In this document: in pieces, positions 12,312-23,233 of the stretch
Numbering within the stretch: position 1 is the stretch's first letter
How the letters are laid out: every line of letters begins with the position of its first letter
Assembly: GCA_963669155.1 (NCBI GenBank)
Contig: OZ022585.1
Span: forward strand, 6,774,843-6,838,842
Reading direction: 5' to 3'
From: Arbacia lixula
Taxonomy: Eukaryota; Echinodermata; Echinoidea; Arbacioida; Arbaciidae
DNA: 64,000 nucleotides
Notes under the pieces: model-generated
Seen by the model: only the letters and a program-made list of their open reading frames with translations
Told to the model about the DNA's origin: nothing
The model's database searches: none
Program-made: the position numbers and the translations under genes

Positions 12312-14060
12312 TTACAGTGAGTCCCATTGAGCAGCCCTGATCACTGCACTATTTTCATATTCCGCAGTCATTGGCATGTACTCCGAACAGATACTTTGGG
12401 CATCATATGCTTGAGAACTTTCCTCATACAAATCACTTCCACTGCTTGGCAAACTGTATATGTATGATTCTGAAGATGTACTTCTTCCAGATGAGCTGTA
12501 CACATTGGTATCATATAGGTGATGGAGCTCAAGTCCACTGGATAAGAGGAGATTTGGAGTGAAAGAGTTTGGAGGAATATTTGAAAGCGATGTTTCATTG
12601 TCTGGAGGGTCAGTATAAACAGGCTCGGTTTCTTCCTGGGTATCCTCCACATACTCTGCCTGTGCACCACCACTGTCATCTTGTTTGGGTGAAGTAATTT
12701 CAGGATCCCTTTTGGTCTTCTTGTGAAAGCAAACGTAAAAAGCTCTGATAATGCATGCAGTAGCAAAGATTGTTGCCACAGTACCAGAAACAGCAGAAAC
12801 AATAGTTTGCCACGTATGAGAAAGGCTTACTTGGTTGGAATCAGACTTCACCTTAGTAGTAAGCACACCACTGAGATTTGGAGTGTTTGCTGAGGTTAGG
12901 AGAATGTTCTTTTTTCCTGAAGAACTAGCGGTAACATGTTTCTGAGTAGAATATACAAAGTCAAAATCTGCAGTAGAATGTGTGGACAGATCAGTGACAG
13001 GTGTAACAGAGGGTGGATGAATATCTTCCTCAGTGTCGTCAGAGTCATTGAAATTGTCCATGTCGAGAGAAATGAGTGCCGCTTCTGTGTCAGAACCTTC
13101 TGTATTTGTAACAGTACATGCTACCATTACTTCTACAAGTCCAGATGCCATAGAACTAAGAGAGCGGTTGTATGACACATCAGCTGTCTGGGAGTGCCCA
13201 TTGCAGCCATTGAGAACTCCTCCAGGAGAGCAAAACCATGAGTAGATGTAATTTTCGGGATAGCCCTTTGCAATGCAGAGTAACTGGATAGGACTGGTAA
13301 TGGGTAAAAGAGCTTGCTTTGGATAAACAAACACATTTGGTTGACTGATGACTCTGAAGGGACCAATAATACACTGGAGTCTTTGTCCTGGAAAGGCAGT
13401 GGCACTGCTTACCTCACAGATAATCTTGGACAGATCCAGATCTTGAGTGAAGAGTATCTCGTGTGACAGTACTCTGTATGTACCATCCTCATGATGCCAT
13501 GGTAAGGCATGCTGTAGACTTGTGAGTGGATCGATCCTCCAGCTTAAGTCCACTGCTGGTTCACCACGGGGAACCTCACAGAGGATCCCTTGCGATTCCC
13601 CCTCTCCCACCTCCTGTGGACCTCTGGGTTCACACGTCAGCTGTTCAGCAGTTGGAAAGTACTGCACAAGAAGTTTTGCACTCTGTGATGAAAAGCACTG
13701 TCGGAGAGGAGTCCCGGAACTGGATTGACTGATGACATCCAAATGACATGTCACAAACCTGATGTTTGAATCGATGTTCTGAATAACAAGTCTTGAAGTC
13801 AAATTGTTGTCGTCACAGGAATTCTCTGGTGCTGTGTGTGGAGAGTTTGGAGTAACGAGCCAAGAAAGGGAGTCAGTTTTGCAGTTTGCGTTTGTGACAC
13901 TACAGTCAAATATCGCGTGTTGCCCTTCTTTAATAGCATTGAGTTGAGGTTGAATCACAACTAGCAAGGGTGAATATCTACAAGCGTGTCCAGTGTTTGT
14001 GAAAAAGACAATTATAGTACAAAAAGCAACACAACGATACAAGGAAAAGCACAGCGCCAT
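12312..14060 (-). CDS. B1: class B Ig receptor with tyrosine-rich tail
   Basis: A predicted type I receptor of 582 residues in one exon. It has a signal peptide (about 1-27) and three Ig-like domains: about 35-135 (Cys 53 and Cys 105 with SWL between), 140-235, and 240-335 (LLCIAKGYP, YSWFC, ACTVTN). A Ser/Thr-rich stalk follows, then a membrane helix (about 417-440), basic residues (KKTKR) and a tail of about 140 residues with ten tyrosines. These include YMPM (561-564), a YxxM motif known to bind PI3K p85 SH2 domains, and YENS (568-571), a YxN motif typical of Grb2 binding. The stop TAA overlaps AATAAA. B2 is its close paralogue. Start and upstream about 200 bp are nearly identical in both. 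Ligand unknown; a recognition or immune role is inference. Confidence 0.82.
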   Translation of the reverse strand: MALCFSLYRCVAFCTIIVFFTNTGHACRYSPLLVVIQPQLNAIKEGQHAIFDCSVTNANCKTDSLSWLVTPNSPHTAPENSCDDNNLTSRLVIQNIDSNIRFVTCHLDVISQSSSGTPLRQCFSSQSAKLLVQYFPTAEQLTCEPRGPQEVGEGESQGILCEVPRGEPAVDLSWRIDPLTSLQHALPWHHEDGTYRVLSHEILFTQDLDLSKIICEVSSATAFPGQRLQCIIGPFRVISQPNVFVYPKQALLPITSPIQLLCIAKGYPENYIYSWFCSPGGVLNGCNGHSQTADVSYNRSLSSMASGLVEVMVACTVTNTEGSDTEAALISLDMDNFNDSDDTEEDIHPPSVTPVTDLSTHSTADFDFVYSTQKHVTASSSGKKNILLTSANTPNLSGVLTTKVKSDSNQVSLSHTWQTIVSAVSGTVATIFATACIIRAFYVCFHKKTKRDPEITSPKQDDSGGAQAEYVEDTQEETEPVYTDPPDNETSLSNIPPNSFTPNLLLSSGLELHHLYDTNVYSSSGRSTSSESYIYSLPSSGSDLYEESSQAYDAQSICSEYMPMTAEYENSAVIRAAQWDSL

Positions 14061-15216
14061 TTTATACAGAGATTATTGACCGCTGACCATAATGAGCAAA
14101 ATACATTATGGGGAAGAAATGCAATTTACTTGTGTTTTTATTTGTTCTGGCAGGAGCATATATTTTCCAAATGTCTTCGAAGATATTTATTACCTCATTT
14201 ATCAGACACATCATGAAGTGGTGCTTGTAGTGAAATGAACTTCCTGGAGGGACGTTCAGTTTCGCTCTAACAAGATTTTAAGTGGAATTGTGATTTGAAA
14301 CAAACCCTCTTCAGGTTCCTGAAGTGAGTAGCAGCATAGAGCATAAACCTGTTTACCACAGGAACTGACTATATCCAATATAAATGCAGGTATGGAAAGT
14401 GTAGTATTGTAAAGTCAGCTAACAATGCATGATTAGTATGAAACTACATGTATGCCCAAACTTTGATCATATTGATCAATTCTGAATTTATACATTCATG
14501 TTAATGAGAATAGATCTGAACAAATCTGGTTGAATACAATTATACAATGATTTTGATAATGCTGGGCAAACAATTACAACGTGATGTTGATAAAGCAGGC
14601 TTATCAGAAAACTATAAAAAAAAAAAAGTTAGAGTAAAACTCAATACCATTGACAAGCAAACATGACTGCACATCTTCATCTTATATCATACTAGCTTCT
14701 CCACAAAAAATATAAACATAAAAGAAGTAATATTGAACTTTCATGAATTTATAAAATATATCTCGATATTATACATACATGAAATCAGTCATATTATTTA
14801 CAGCTTAGTGAGTAAACATCAAAATAAGTGACGAAGCATGTACATTTTTTTTTATATATAGCTTTGTACATTGTTATGCCCGGTACACAACCATATCAGA
14901 AATATTTTTATATGGTACACCTCCTTATAATGTTTATACCTTACTGTCTGACCTCCTTTTCACATTTTGAGAGTCTCAAAATTAATACATTCCATTGTAG
15001 TTTATAAATTGTCAAAGACTCAAAGCTGAAACAATGTTGTCATTGTAGCCATTATCTATCTTTATTATGTAGAATTAATAAACATCCATCAGCAAAAGAA
15101 TATACTCTGAAATATATGTATTCCATAAGAAGAGATGTTAGGTTGATTAGTTAATGTATCCATTTACTTCACATATCTTAAGAAAGAGGGAAGAAAGAAA
15201 GCAGAAAATTCCTTAT
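14061..15216. other. Upstream region of B1, shared with copies 2 and 3
   Basis: No gene. The first about 200 bp upstream of the ATG are almost identical to 30231-30430, and in part to 41740-41830. They probably hold the 5' UTR and promoter, but no core motif could be assigned with confidence. Confidence 0.5.
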
Positions 15217-16225
15217 TTAAAAGTTATGGTTACTTAAAAAATGTTTAGTCTCTCTTGAGGTCCTCTGTTTGATTTTACTTTCTTGAGGTAAATCTTGTTG
15301 GTCTTTGTTACTTTTTTTAATGCTTTCTACTTCTTCTGGCTCGACTGCTGTGCCACTGTGTGAATCTTTTGCTTTATTTGTCTTATAAAGGATTAGTAAT
15401 TCCACAATACAAATAACTGTTGTATTTAGAAGCGTTAAGAGTATATTAATAACTGACAATGCCACAATAGTATGAATTTGATGAACTGTAACATAGTATG
15501 TTATTTCATTGCTTGAAGGCAAAGATGTAGATGGTGTATTTGCTATTGGTACATCTGGGGTTGTTTTTGGAGGACATGGATTGAGATTTTCTTCCTCTTC
15601 TCCATCAGGCTTAGAAAAATCTTTTATGAAATCAGTGCATTCACAAACATCTATGCTCTGTATGGAGATGGAAGAACAGCAAAACACAGGAGTTTTTGTC
15701 CTTATCTGCATTGTCTGCATGAGTGTGGTATGGTTTTGAACAGTTCTAGTGTGAGGTAGGCAATCACCATTTTGATAACATTCAATTACACTTAGATGAC
15801 TACCATGTGGGGCTGTACATGTACAACCCGTAAAGGTTTGAGTTAGCATGGTTAGGACCCAGATCACATTTGGCTTTGCTCGGAGGGAAGGTAACACTCA
15901 AATCTATTTGTTTCATATGGCCTTCAAGTTTCTGGTCATCTTTGTACATGTCACACGTATAAGTGCCTGCATCTTCTTGAGAAATATTTTTGATAGTAAC
16001 TCAAATGACGAGAATGGGTTGGAATCTTTTTCAACATTTACTCTGAATCTCTCTTGCTGATTTGGTCCTAAACCATCTTGGTTGATTTCATTTGACTGGG
16101 AAAAGGAAGGTCTATTACCAGTCTTAAGCTGCACATCAATTCCCTCATTATAAGTGTAGCAAAACTGCAGTTCTGCTTGATCTCCCTCAGTGAAGCTGAG
16201 CTGAGTAGAGGAAATTGAGCGTGCA
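15217..16225 (-). pseudogene. A2: broken class A Ig gene
   Basis: Homology to A3/A5 runs from the start of the V-like domain (QLSFTEGDQAE) to a membrane helix and short tail, but in several frames. A deletion of about 13 bp near 16002 shifts the frame just before the E/F strands. A net 8-bp deletion near 15825, in the linker between domains and shared with A4, shifts it again. No ATG or clear signal peptide precedes the V domain. The 3' part (C-like domain, Pro-rich stalk, helix, about 55-residue tail) stays open. Unlike A3 and A5, its V domain keeps the B-strand cysteine. A translated remnant cannot be excluded, but a full receptor is not encoded. Confidence 0.78.
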
Positions 16226-16868
16226 CACAGTATACTTAGGCGCGGTGGAGCACCCCAATTTGCATCTCATTATCTGCCTGATCTATTTGAATTTGTAATG
16301 GACTTCTACTGCAATCTCAAAAGGTGGTGACTGATAGTCAAAATATTTGCATTCGCGTCTTGTTATGAAATGAAACTTTCCAACCTATCTCAGTTTTCAA
16401 TGAACTTCATAATCATGAAAAAAGTATGAACTTTGATGGAATAAAACGTAAGATGTAAAACTTTTTTGAAATCATACGAACGATAGTTGTTGTTAGTCAA
16501 AATAATGATATAATGTGATAGGACTGGATTCTTCCAGATGTGTCCATGTCCTATGTTTGTACTTTGTAATTTATCAAGACAAGTCTAGTGTACTTCTTTC
16601 TATACCATAACCATTTTATGTGCCAAGCGATTCTTATTGTTTGGGGTGTGTTTGCATTACACTGCCAACATACCTCAATGGCATGAATGTGATTACCTTG
16701 TCACATTATTGTATGGAATGTGTTTAAGAATATGATACTTACTACACACTGCAGACCAAATTTGAATTTCCTATCATGAGAGATGTTCTGTAATTTGTCT
16801 TTGTAAAGACCAACTGACTTTTTACCAACAATAATATATTTTTGTTTACTTTCAAGTATTAAATTGTG

Positions 16869-17160
16869 CTACCAAATATCATGGGGAGTGTTATATACTT
16901 TGCTGTGTACAGTCCTCATTTCCCAGGGTTTTTGAAAGATGTTAAGCCGAACGTCGGGATAGGAAGTGGAAATGGAAGTCCCGGTATTTACAAATACTTC
17001 AGGAGACCCTAGAAAAGACCTCATACTATTTGTAATTTTATGCATCTCAACACAAGATTGATTCTCATAGACAGTTTTGATAACTGTTGTTGCAGACATA
17101 TCATCACAGCTTGATGAGCCTGCACAAGGTTCATTTTCCTTCCATGCATTTCAAGTTATG
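16869..17160 (-). pseudogene. Detached fragment of a B4-like cytoplasmic tail
   Basis: Its conceptual translation matches the last about 90 residues of B4: a W-K-E acidic stretch, SS-DD, VYENQSCVEMH and a PDVRL-like end. No membrane or Ig part lies immediately upstream in frame. It keeps the YEN motif. It is either the remnant of a lost B4-like gene or a tail exon of unknown use. The same fragment lies in copy 2 at about 33040-34250, split by insertions. Confidence 0.65.
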
Positions 17161-17607
17161 TTCATGGATACAGGACACTTCTGAAGGTGTCACATTGCAT
17201 CAATTGTTATTCCTGACTGGTGTATGAAGAATACATAATTGGGAGAAGTGGTTACCTCCATAAGTGGGTCAAATAATTTGTTTTATATTTCCTCCATGCT
17301 ATATGAGAATTCTCTTGAAATTGAAGGGAATGGATTTCATTGTTACTATCTTTATATTTATCTCTTTAAAATGTGTTTTACAAAAAAACATTTACAAGGG
17401 AGCAATTCCACAATTAAGTGCACATGACCATCAACATTTCAAAATTTGCTGGACCTTACTTATTTTTAATATTATGTTGAAGCTAAAATCTTGGAGATTT
17501 TGAAAAATGCCATTTCTTTTTTGATGTGATACTGAAAACTCATGAGATACCTTAAAGTATTATAATGTTATAAAAACAGGTAGAAACAAACATTAAGATG
17601 AAGAAAA

Positions 17608-18502
17608 CCCAGCAAACACAAAAAGTTTTCAGAACATTTTCAAAACATTTTTTTTAGGTCCTGTTATTCTTCTTCCTAAATGAACATTTTTAAAACGTTT
17701 GTGTAGTTCGTGTAACGTTTTAAGTTTGAACTTTATTTTTAGGTTTTTTGAGAACATTTTGAAAACATTTTTTGGACGTTACAAAATTAAACATTTTTTA
17801 TTGGACGATTACAGAACGTCTTGTTAGGAAGTTTACAGAACGTTTGATATGGGACGTTTACAAAACGTTTTGTTAGGTCCTTAAAGTTTTCATACTCAGA
17901 TGCCCATGAATATTCATGCATGCATTAGGCCTATTCACTGGTGTCATATTTTGTACATTTTGATAGATAAACGGTACAAAACTAGATAGAAGGAATATTT
18001 AAGCATACATTCCAATAAACATTTAGAAATTTAGACATTAAAGCAATAAATGCCAACTAATCGAGTGTAGACAAGAATAATTACAACAAAATATTCATGT
18101 TTAGTTGTACTAACCAATATTTTTTGGAGCTTATTACTCTAGTACTATATATATGAAAGTGAGCGTGTTAAAGATACGGTAGGAGAAGGGTAGGATAAGA
18201 TAGGAGTAGAATTGGATCAATATAGGCTTAGGGTTTTAAAAACATATTTAAAGGTTTTCTTTATTTTCTAACAATGTCCACAAAGTGTTTTCAAAAGGTT
18301 TTGTATGTCTTGAGTTTCCAAACGGTTTTCAAAGTTTTTTTAGGTTCTTTAAATGTTTAACAAGCATTTTTAAAACATCCAATAAAACGTTTTTAATATG
18401 TCTAAAACCTACCACGTTTTGAAGTCCATAAAACATTTTATTGGATGTCCAAAAAACCTACTAGGAACTTCTTCAAAACGTTTTTTTTTTTTTTTACCTG
18501 GG
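17608..18502. repeat. Repeat-rich element with AACGTTT/AACATTTT motifs
   Basis: Many short variants of AAAACGTTTT, GAACATTTT and TTTTTAGGT occur in both orientations between CCCAGCAAAC at the left and ACCTGGG at the right. This composition is like widespread animal MITEs, but superfamily and exact ends are uncertain. It lies just outside the end of segmental copy 1. Confidence 0.5.
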
Positions 18503-21200
18503 AAAGCACACAATTTGTGAATATGTGACTGCCCAGTTCAAAACCCACAAGAAAGTCGCCCAAAATAAATTGTCACTTTTTGACATAGTTTTAAAAAGTA
18601 GGTTCTAAGCATTAAAATGATTTTTAACTTGTCAAAATCGGAGCATCCTAACCGAGTCAAAAAGTGAGTAGAATGAAAGAGGTTTTGGAGGTGCAGTTTC
18701 ACAGAAAAGGGAGAAAAGAGGATTTAAAAATTGGGTTCATTCATGCGTGCGAAGCAGAAGATTCAATGAAAATTTGAATCAAAACCCCATAGCAACCGGT
18801 ATGAAGAAATTATCAAATTGAATTGAAATTTTTACCAGATATTGCTTATATCTTAATCTCTCAGCATGTGAATTTTAATTTCCTTTTCTTGCTCCATAAA
18901 AAAAGTTATTAAAGTAAGAAGTTTCACATGACTTGTAAACTCTTAAAAAAAAAGTTCCACTGCTCAAATTTGAGCGATATCTCTCTAGTTATTATGTTAT
19001 AATACTTTGCTATTGGTATCGTTAAATAACCTGTTCATTCCCCTTTATAATGATCCCCACCTGTAATAGTTTAAAAATCATGGAATATGTACAAGACCCG
19101 AGTACGGAGCTGAGTCAAATGTGGCAAGATGCAAGATCATCCATTATTGTCAATGTCAAATACCTTATTTCGTATACATGATGAATGAATTGAATTTCCG
19201 TTTGGTTCTCACTCAAACTCTCACTTATGAACATAACATATATTCTGTGTCTTTTGGAACCTACTCTCAAGTAATATCAACACTGTCTCAACCTGTTTCT
19301 TACTGAGCACGTGTATATGCAGACTGGGGTTTTTTCCAGTCAGATATGAAAAGCACAACTCTGACATAATCTGCTGTTAGGATGATAGACAGCAGGTTGT
19401 ATTTATTTATTTTATTTTCATTTTATTTTATTTATTCATTCCTGCATAGATCACCAATAATGAACAATGTGATACAAACAATGATATATAAAGTATGCAT
19501 TTGACAAATAACAAACTATGAAAGATATGTACAAAGTTTGATTATGGTTGTACACAGTAGAACATACAGGGGTATGCCAATATCAGCTTACAGCTTGAGT
19601 GGTTGCCACACCTTTCTTATCAAAAGAACAAAACAAATGCAGCACTTAAAGGTGATACTTATAGGAAATAAAATCAAATAAATATAGTTTATTTTATAAT
19701 TGAATGAGTTATTAAATTTATCTATGCAGCTAACATGACATTAAGATGTTCAGTTTTGTGTTGTATGAAAATCAAATTTCATTACATTGACTCTCTCCTG
19801 ACCTACGAAATCGCCTAAGTGAAAGTGGCGTTGTGTATACGTCGTAGCCGAGATATGCTTCACGCAGCTGTAGAGACTAACTGCAATCTACACACAAATG
19901 TTCACAATGACCATTGTGTATCACACCTGTTAATCCACTAGCAACTGCCATCACAGTTTCATTAATAATACGTGATGCTTCTGGCAGAAAAGAAGCTGTG
20001 GATTGGCGTGTGTGATGCACAAAAACACCTCCCTTTTCTTACGGCAAACCTAAAGGCCGTTTCGGATGACAGTAGGGCAAATCTGTCCCAGAGAAAAGAT
20101 GATTTTTTTTCACCCTAATTTTGCTTTTTCTGAAGTGATGTATTGTTTGAATGTCATCCAAGCTCATTGTATGACTAATAAGCTTTCTGTAGATGAATAT
20201 CTTCATATTTAGGGATTTTCTATGAATATCACCTTTAATATAATAATCATGCACTCGAAAAAAAAATTATAACCCTTAACTACACTTTATACAAACATCT
20301 TTAAAGAAATACAAGCAGAAATAGGGGAACATGTGAGAGGAGAAAGGAGGAAAGGTTGCCCAATTAACCACATGGTGTCACATTCATATCAAAATATTCA
20401 CGCCAATGATACAATACAATAACAGAAACACAAAAACACAATGACAAATTTTACGTTGGTATAAACCAACAAAACTAAGAATATTTACAAGATGTGCAGA
20501 CTGCAGTCTGCATAATGTAAGATGATATCACATAAAGTTAACAAAAAAAATTAATATTTTATCATCAAAACAAGGTTATGAGTATTACTTTACATCTTAG
20601 ATATGGGATGAGAGATGAATTTTTACTCTTCATGCAGGTTGAGAAAAATATCAAATTTTTGCGTTACAGTTTTACAATAGACATCAATGGGTCATATATT
20701 GTCTGAGGTTTTCCTTGTAACATTTCGTTGCAAAAGTTATGAAAAGATTAATGTTAAAAGATGGTTCTAAAGCCTTACACTTTGTTATCTGTGCTTAAAA
20801 ATATATTTGAAAAAAACATTGAGTGTCACAGCATTATTTTGGAATTGTTCAAGGGCAGTATGAATTAAACAAAATTAAAATATGAAAAAAATCTACTGGT
20901 GTGTAAGTATAAAGTATAAGTTATGCAGACTGTCAGGGCACAACAAAGTCAGATTATATATAATGCAGACAGCAATATTCTGGGGCAACTATGATCACTA
21001 ACTATAAACCAACTATGTTTTAAAAGTTAAATGATTATGGTGAGTAAACTTGGGTATGAAACAATAAATGTAGTGTGTAGTAAACCTAAAATAAATCCTT
21101 ACCTAAAGAATAAGAGGATAACATATTGATTATCATGTAATTCATGATGTAAACATGACTCATTTTGCAAAGTATGTGTGTGAAATAGTAACAAACAAAG
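18503..21200. other. No gene seen
   Basis: AT-rich, without a convincing frame. A T/A-rich TTTATTTATTTTATTTT stretch at 19395-19470 resembles the poor 3' ends of retroposons, also seen near 38050, 48850 and 63365. Confidence 0.45.
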
Positions 21201-21204
21201 CATA

Positions 21205-21480
21205 GTATGATTGCAAACATGTCTCATGATAGCTAGTGACAATCGTTTGTCTCGCAAAAAAAGATCACAATATTTTGTATGCCGCTGCAACACTTTGTCA
21301 GATTTTTAAACCCCTGTTCACTGCAATTTTGAATCACACCTGACGAAGTGTTGCAGCGTCATACAAAGTGTGATCTTTTTAGAATCCTTGTTGACCATAC
21401 ATTGCGAGACAAACAATTATCACTAGCGATTTATCTGTAATGAGTAACATATTTAGCATTATGTCTCATGATATGTGCAA
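21205..21480. repeat. Inverted repeat of about 100-bp arms
   Basis: The left arm contains TGTCTCATGATAGCTAGTGA, TTTGTCTCGCAA, AAAAGATCACA and GCTGCAACACTT. The right arm has the complements in order (AAGTGTTGCAGC, TGTGATCTTTTT, TTGCGAGACAAA, ATTATCACTAGC) around a spacer of about 45 bp. Probably a MITE. No target duplication identified. Confidence 0.65.
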
Positions 21481-21676
21481 ACAAAAGCTTGTAAGACATG
21501 ATGATATAAAGGATAAAGAATGAAGAAAAAACAAAAAATTACATGATAACATAAGATACAATGTTAAATTTCCTGCAAGCACAACGCAAATTTACCCAAG
21601 TTTTTATTATAAATTTACCAGGTACTGCAAGTGAAAACAAAGCAATGAAATTACTTACAGAAATTGGGTTTCAATT

Positions 21677-22687
21677 GGGTTACGCCATTTCCTGACCCAC
21701 TTCATCTGACACACTCTTTCTGACACACTTTTTTTGCCATTCACTCTGTACAGTTTTCATGAGACGGCCTCTGTTATTGGCTACTGTGCTAATGAATATT
21801 CAAGACTATGGTATGGCTTGTTGAACGTCGCGCCGGCCAAAGAGGCGGCCAGGAGCTGGTGAGCTGGAGGCGCGCGGCCGCGGCAATTTGTAACCTCATC
21901 CACGTGTAGGCCTTGCTACTACGTGCGCTTCCAGTACACATTTTTTTTTTCAGCTGCATACTAGTACACTGCACGTGTGTATGAGATGGGTGCAGGGTTG
22001 AGGTATGAGGTGTAGAATTGGAAGCGCACGCACGCAGTACATCGTTGACGTCCCTGGATGATAGCAGTATGGCAGTCGGTGAGTGAAATGGCAAACAAAT
22101 TGACGAAGTGGGTCAGGAAATGGCGTAACCCAATAATTTCTACACCATTTGTGGATATATTCTTCTTCTTTGTTTCCAGCTTTGAACATTGCATCATACT
22201 ATACTTTGTACTACATTTGACGATTCCTGCCGGTGAATTGTGTACGTATGTCATCAATTTGTTTGCCATTTCACTCACCGACTGCGGTACTGCCATCATC
22301 CAGGGACGTCAACGATGTACTGCGTGCGTGCGCTTCCAATTCTACACCTCGTACCTCAACCCTGCACCCATCTCATACACACGTGCAGTGTACTAGTATG
22401 CAGCTGAAAAAAAAAGATGTGTACTGGAAGCGCACGTAGTAGCAAGGCCTACACGTGGATGAGGTTACAAATTGCCGCGCGCCTCCAGCTCACCAGCTCC
22501 TGGCCGCCTCTTTGGCCGGCGCGACGTTCAACAAGCCATACAGTACCATAGTCTTGAATATTCATTAGCACAGTAGCCAATAACAGAGGTCGTCTCATGA
22601 AAACTGCCCCATGTACAGAGTGAATGGCAGAAAAAGTGTGTCAGAAAAAGTGTGTCAGATGAAGTGGGTCAGGAAATGGCGTAACCC
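21677..22687. mobile_element. Mutator-like foldback element with long TIRs
   Basis: The ends read GGGTTACGCCATTTCC and its complement. The arms are inverted repeats of about 440 bp, separated by about 150 bp. A perfect 9-bp duplication, GTTTCAATT, flanks the element at 21668-21676 and 22688-22696. Long TIRs plus a 9-bp duplication are typical of Mutator-like elements. The inner end of the left arm (22107-22131) carries another copy of the terminal motif. It is GC-rich near CGCGCGGCCGCGGC. Open frames of about 112 residues in each arm mirror each other and are not genes. No transposase. Confidence 0.82.
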
Positions 22688-23233
22688 GTTTCAATTGATA
22701 AATACTGCACTATGGAACAAGTCTGAAATTAAATAATAACTGTACTCTAACTTTATTAGCAAAAGTAATTTATTTGGGAAGGACATCAAATATATAGAAT
22801 CATCAACATTTGATTGAGTTATGCAAATGTTGGTTGATTGATACAGTCTTGTAAGTATCACAAGGTGAACATCTGCATTGTCTCATAATCTCTAACTTGA
22901 TTTTGCATGAAAATATTTTATATTTTGGAGCGACACCTTAATTTATCCAAGTTATGGTATCATAATAGTCGGTGGATCCTTCATAGTTCTTATCTGTGAC
23001 ATTGCAGCATTGTGCACTAAGTCACTGCACTATATGATGTGGTCATTATGCTTGAAAAACTATTCAAATATTATACAATTTGTCTATTTTTTGTCATTTT
23101 CCCCTTGGGCTTGATATTCATTTCGTTGGAATGTTATTTCAGTTATGCCATTTTTACTGTTTTTCTTGGATTTTCACATCTACAATATAAAATTTCAATG
23201 GAATCGTTTTGATTACTATTCATGAGTGTGGCC

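Larger units (their letters stand above)
8230..17515. repeat. Segmental duplication, copy 1 (matches 25345-35640)
   Basis: It is collinear and highly similar to 25345-35640, and in part to 35.7-42.4 kb. It starts at GTGCATCTGG and ends near the phrase GAAGCTAAAATCTTGGA. It carries B1, broken A2 and a B4-like tail fragment. The main difference from copy 2 is the pogo-like insertion at 8735-9602; copy 2 carries two large insertions that are absent here. Confidence 0.85.

Noticed and set aside
12368-12802. Minus-strand frame of 144 codons overlapping B1 (and its equivalent at 28562-28993)
   Set aside because: A shifted frame of the B tail; the receptor frame has domain and motif support and the shifted one has none.
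14050-14075. TATAAAATGG at the B1 start as a TATA box
   Set aside because: It overlaps the start codon itself, so it cannot direct transcription of the full frame.
21789-22439. Mirror-image frames of about 70-112 codons
   Set aside because: They arise from the two arms of the foldback element; the same sequence in opposite orientations, with no family match.
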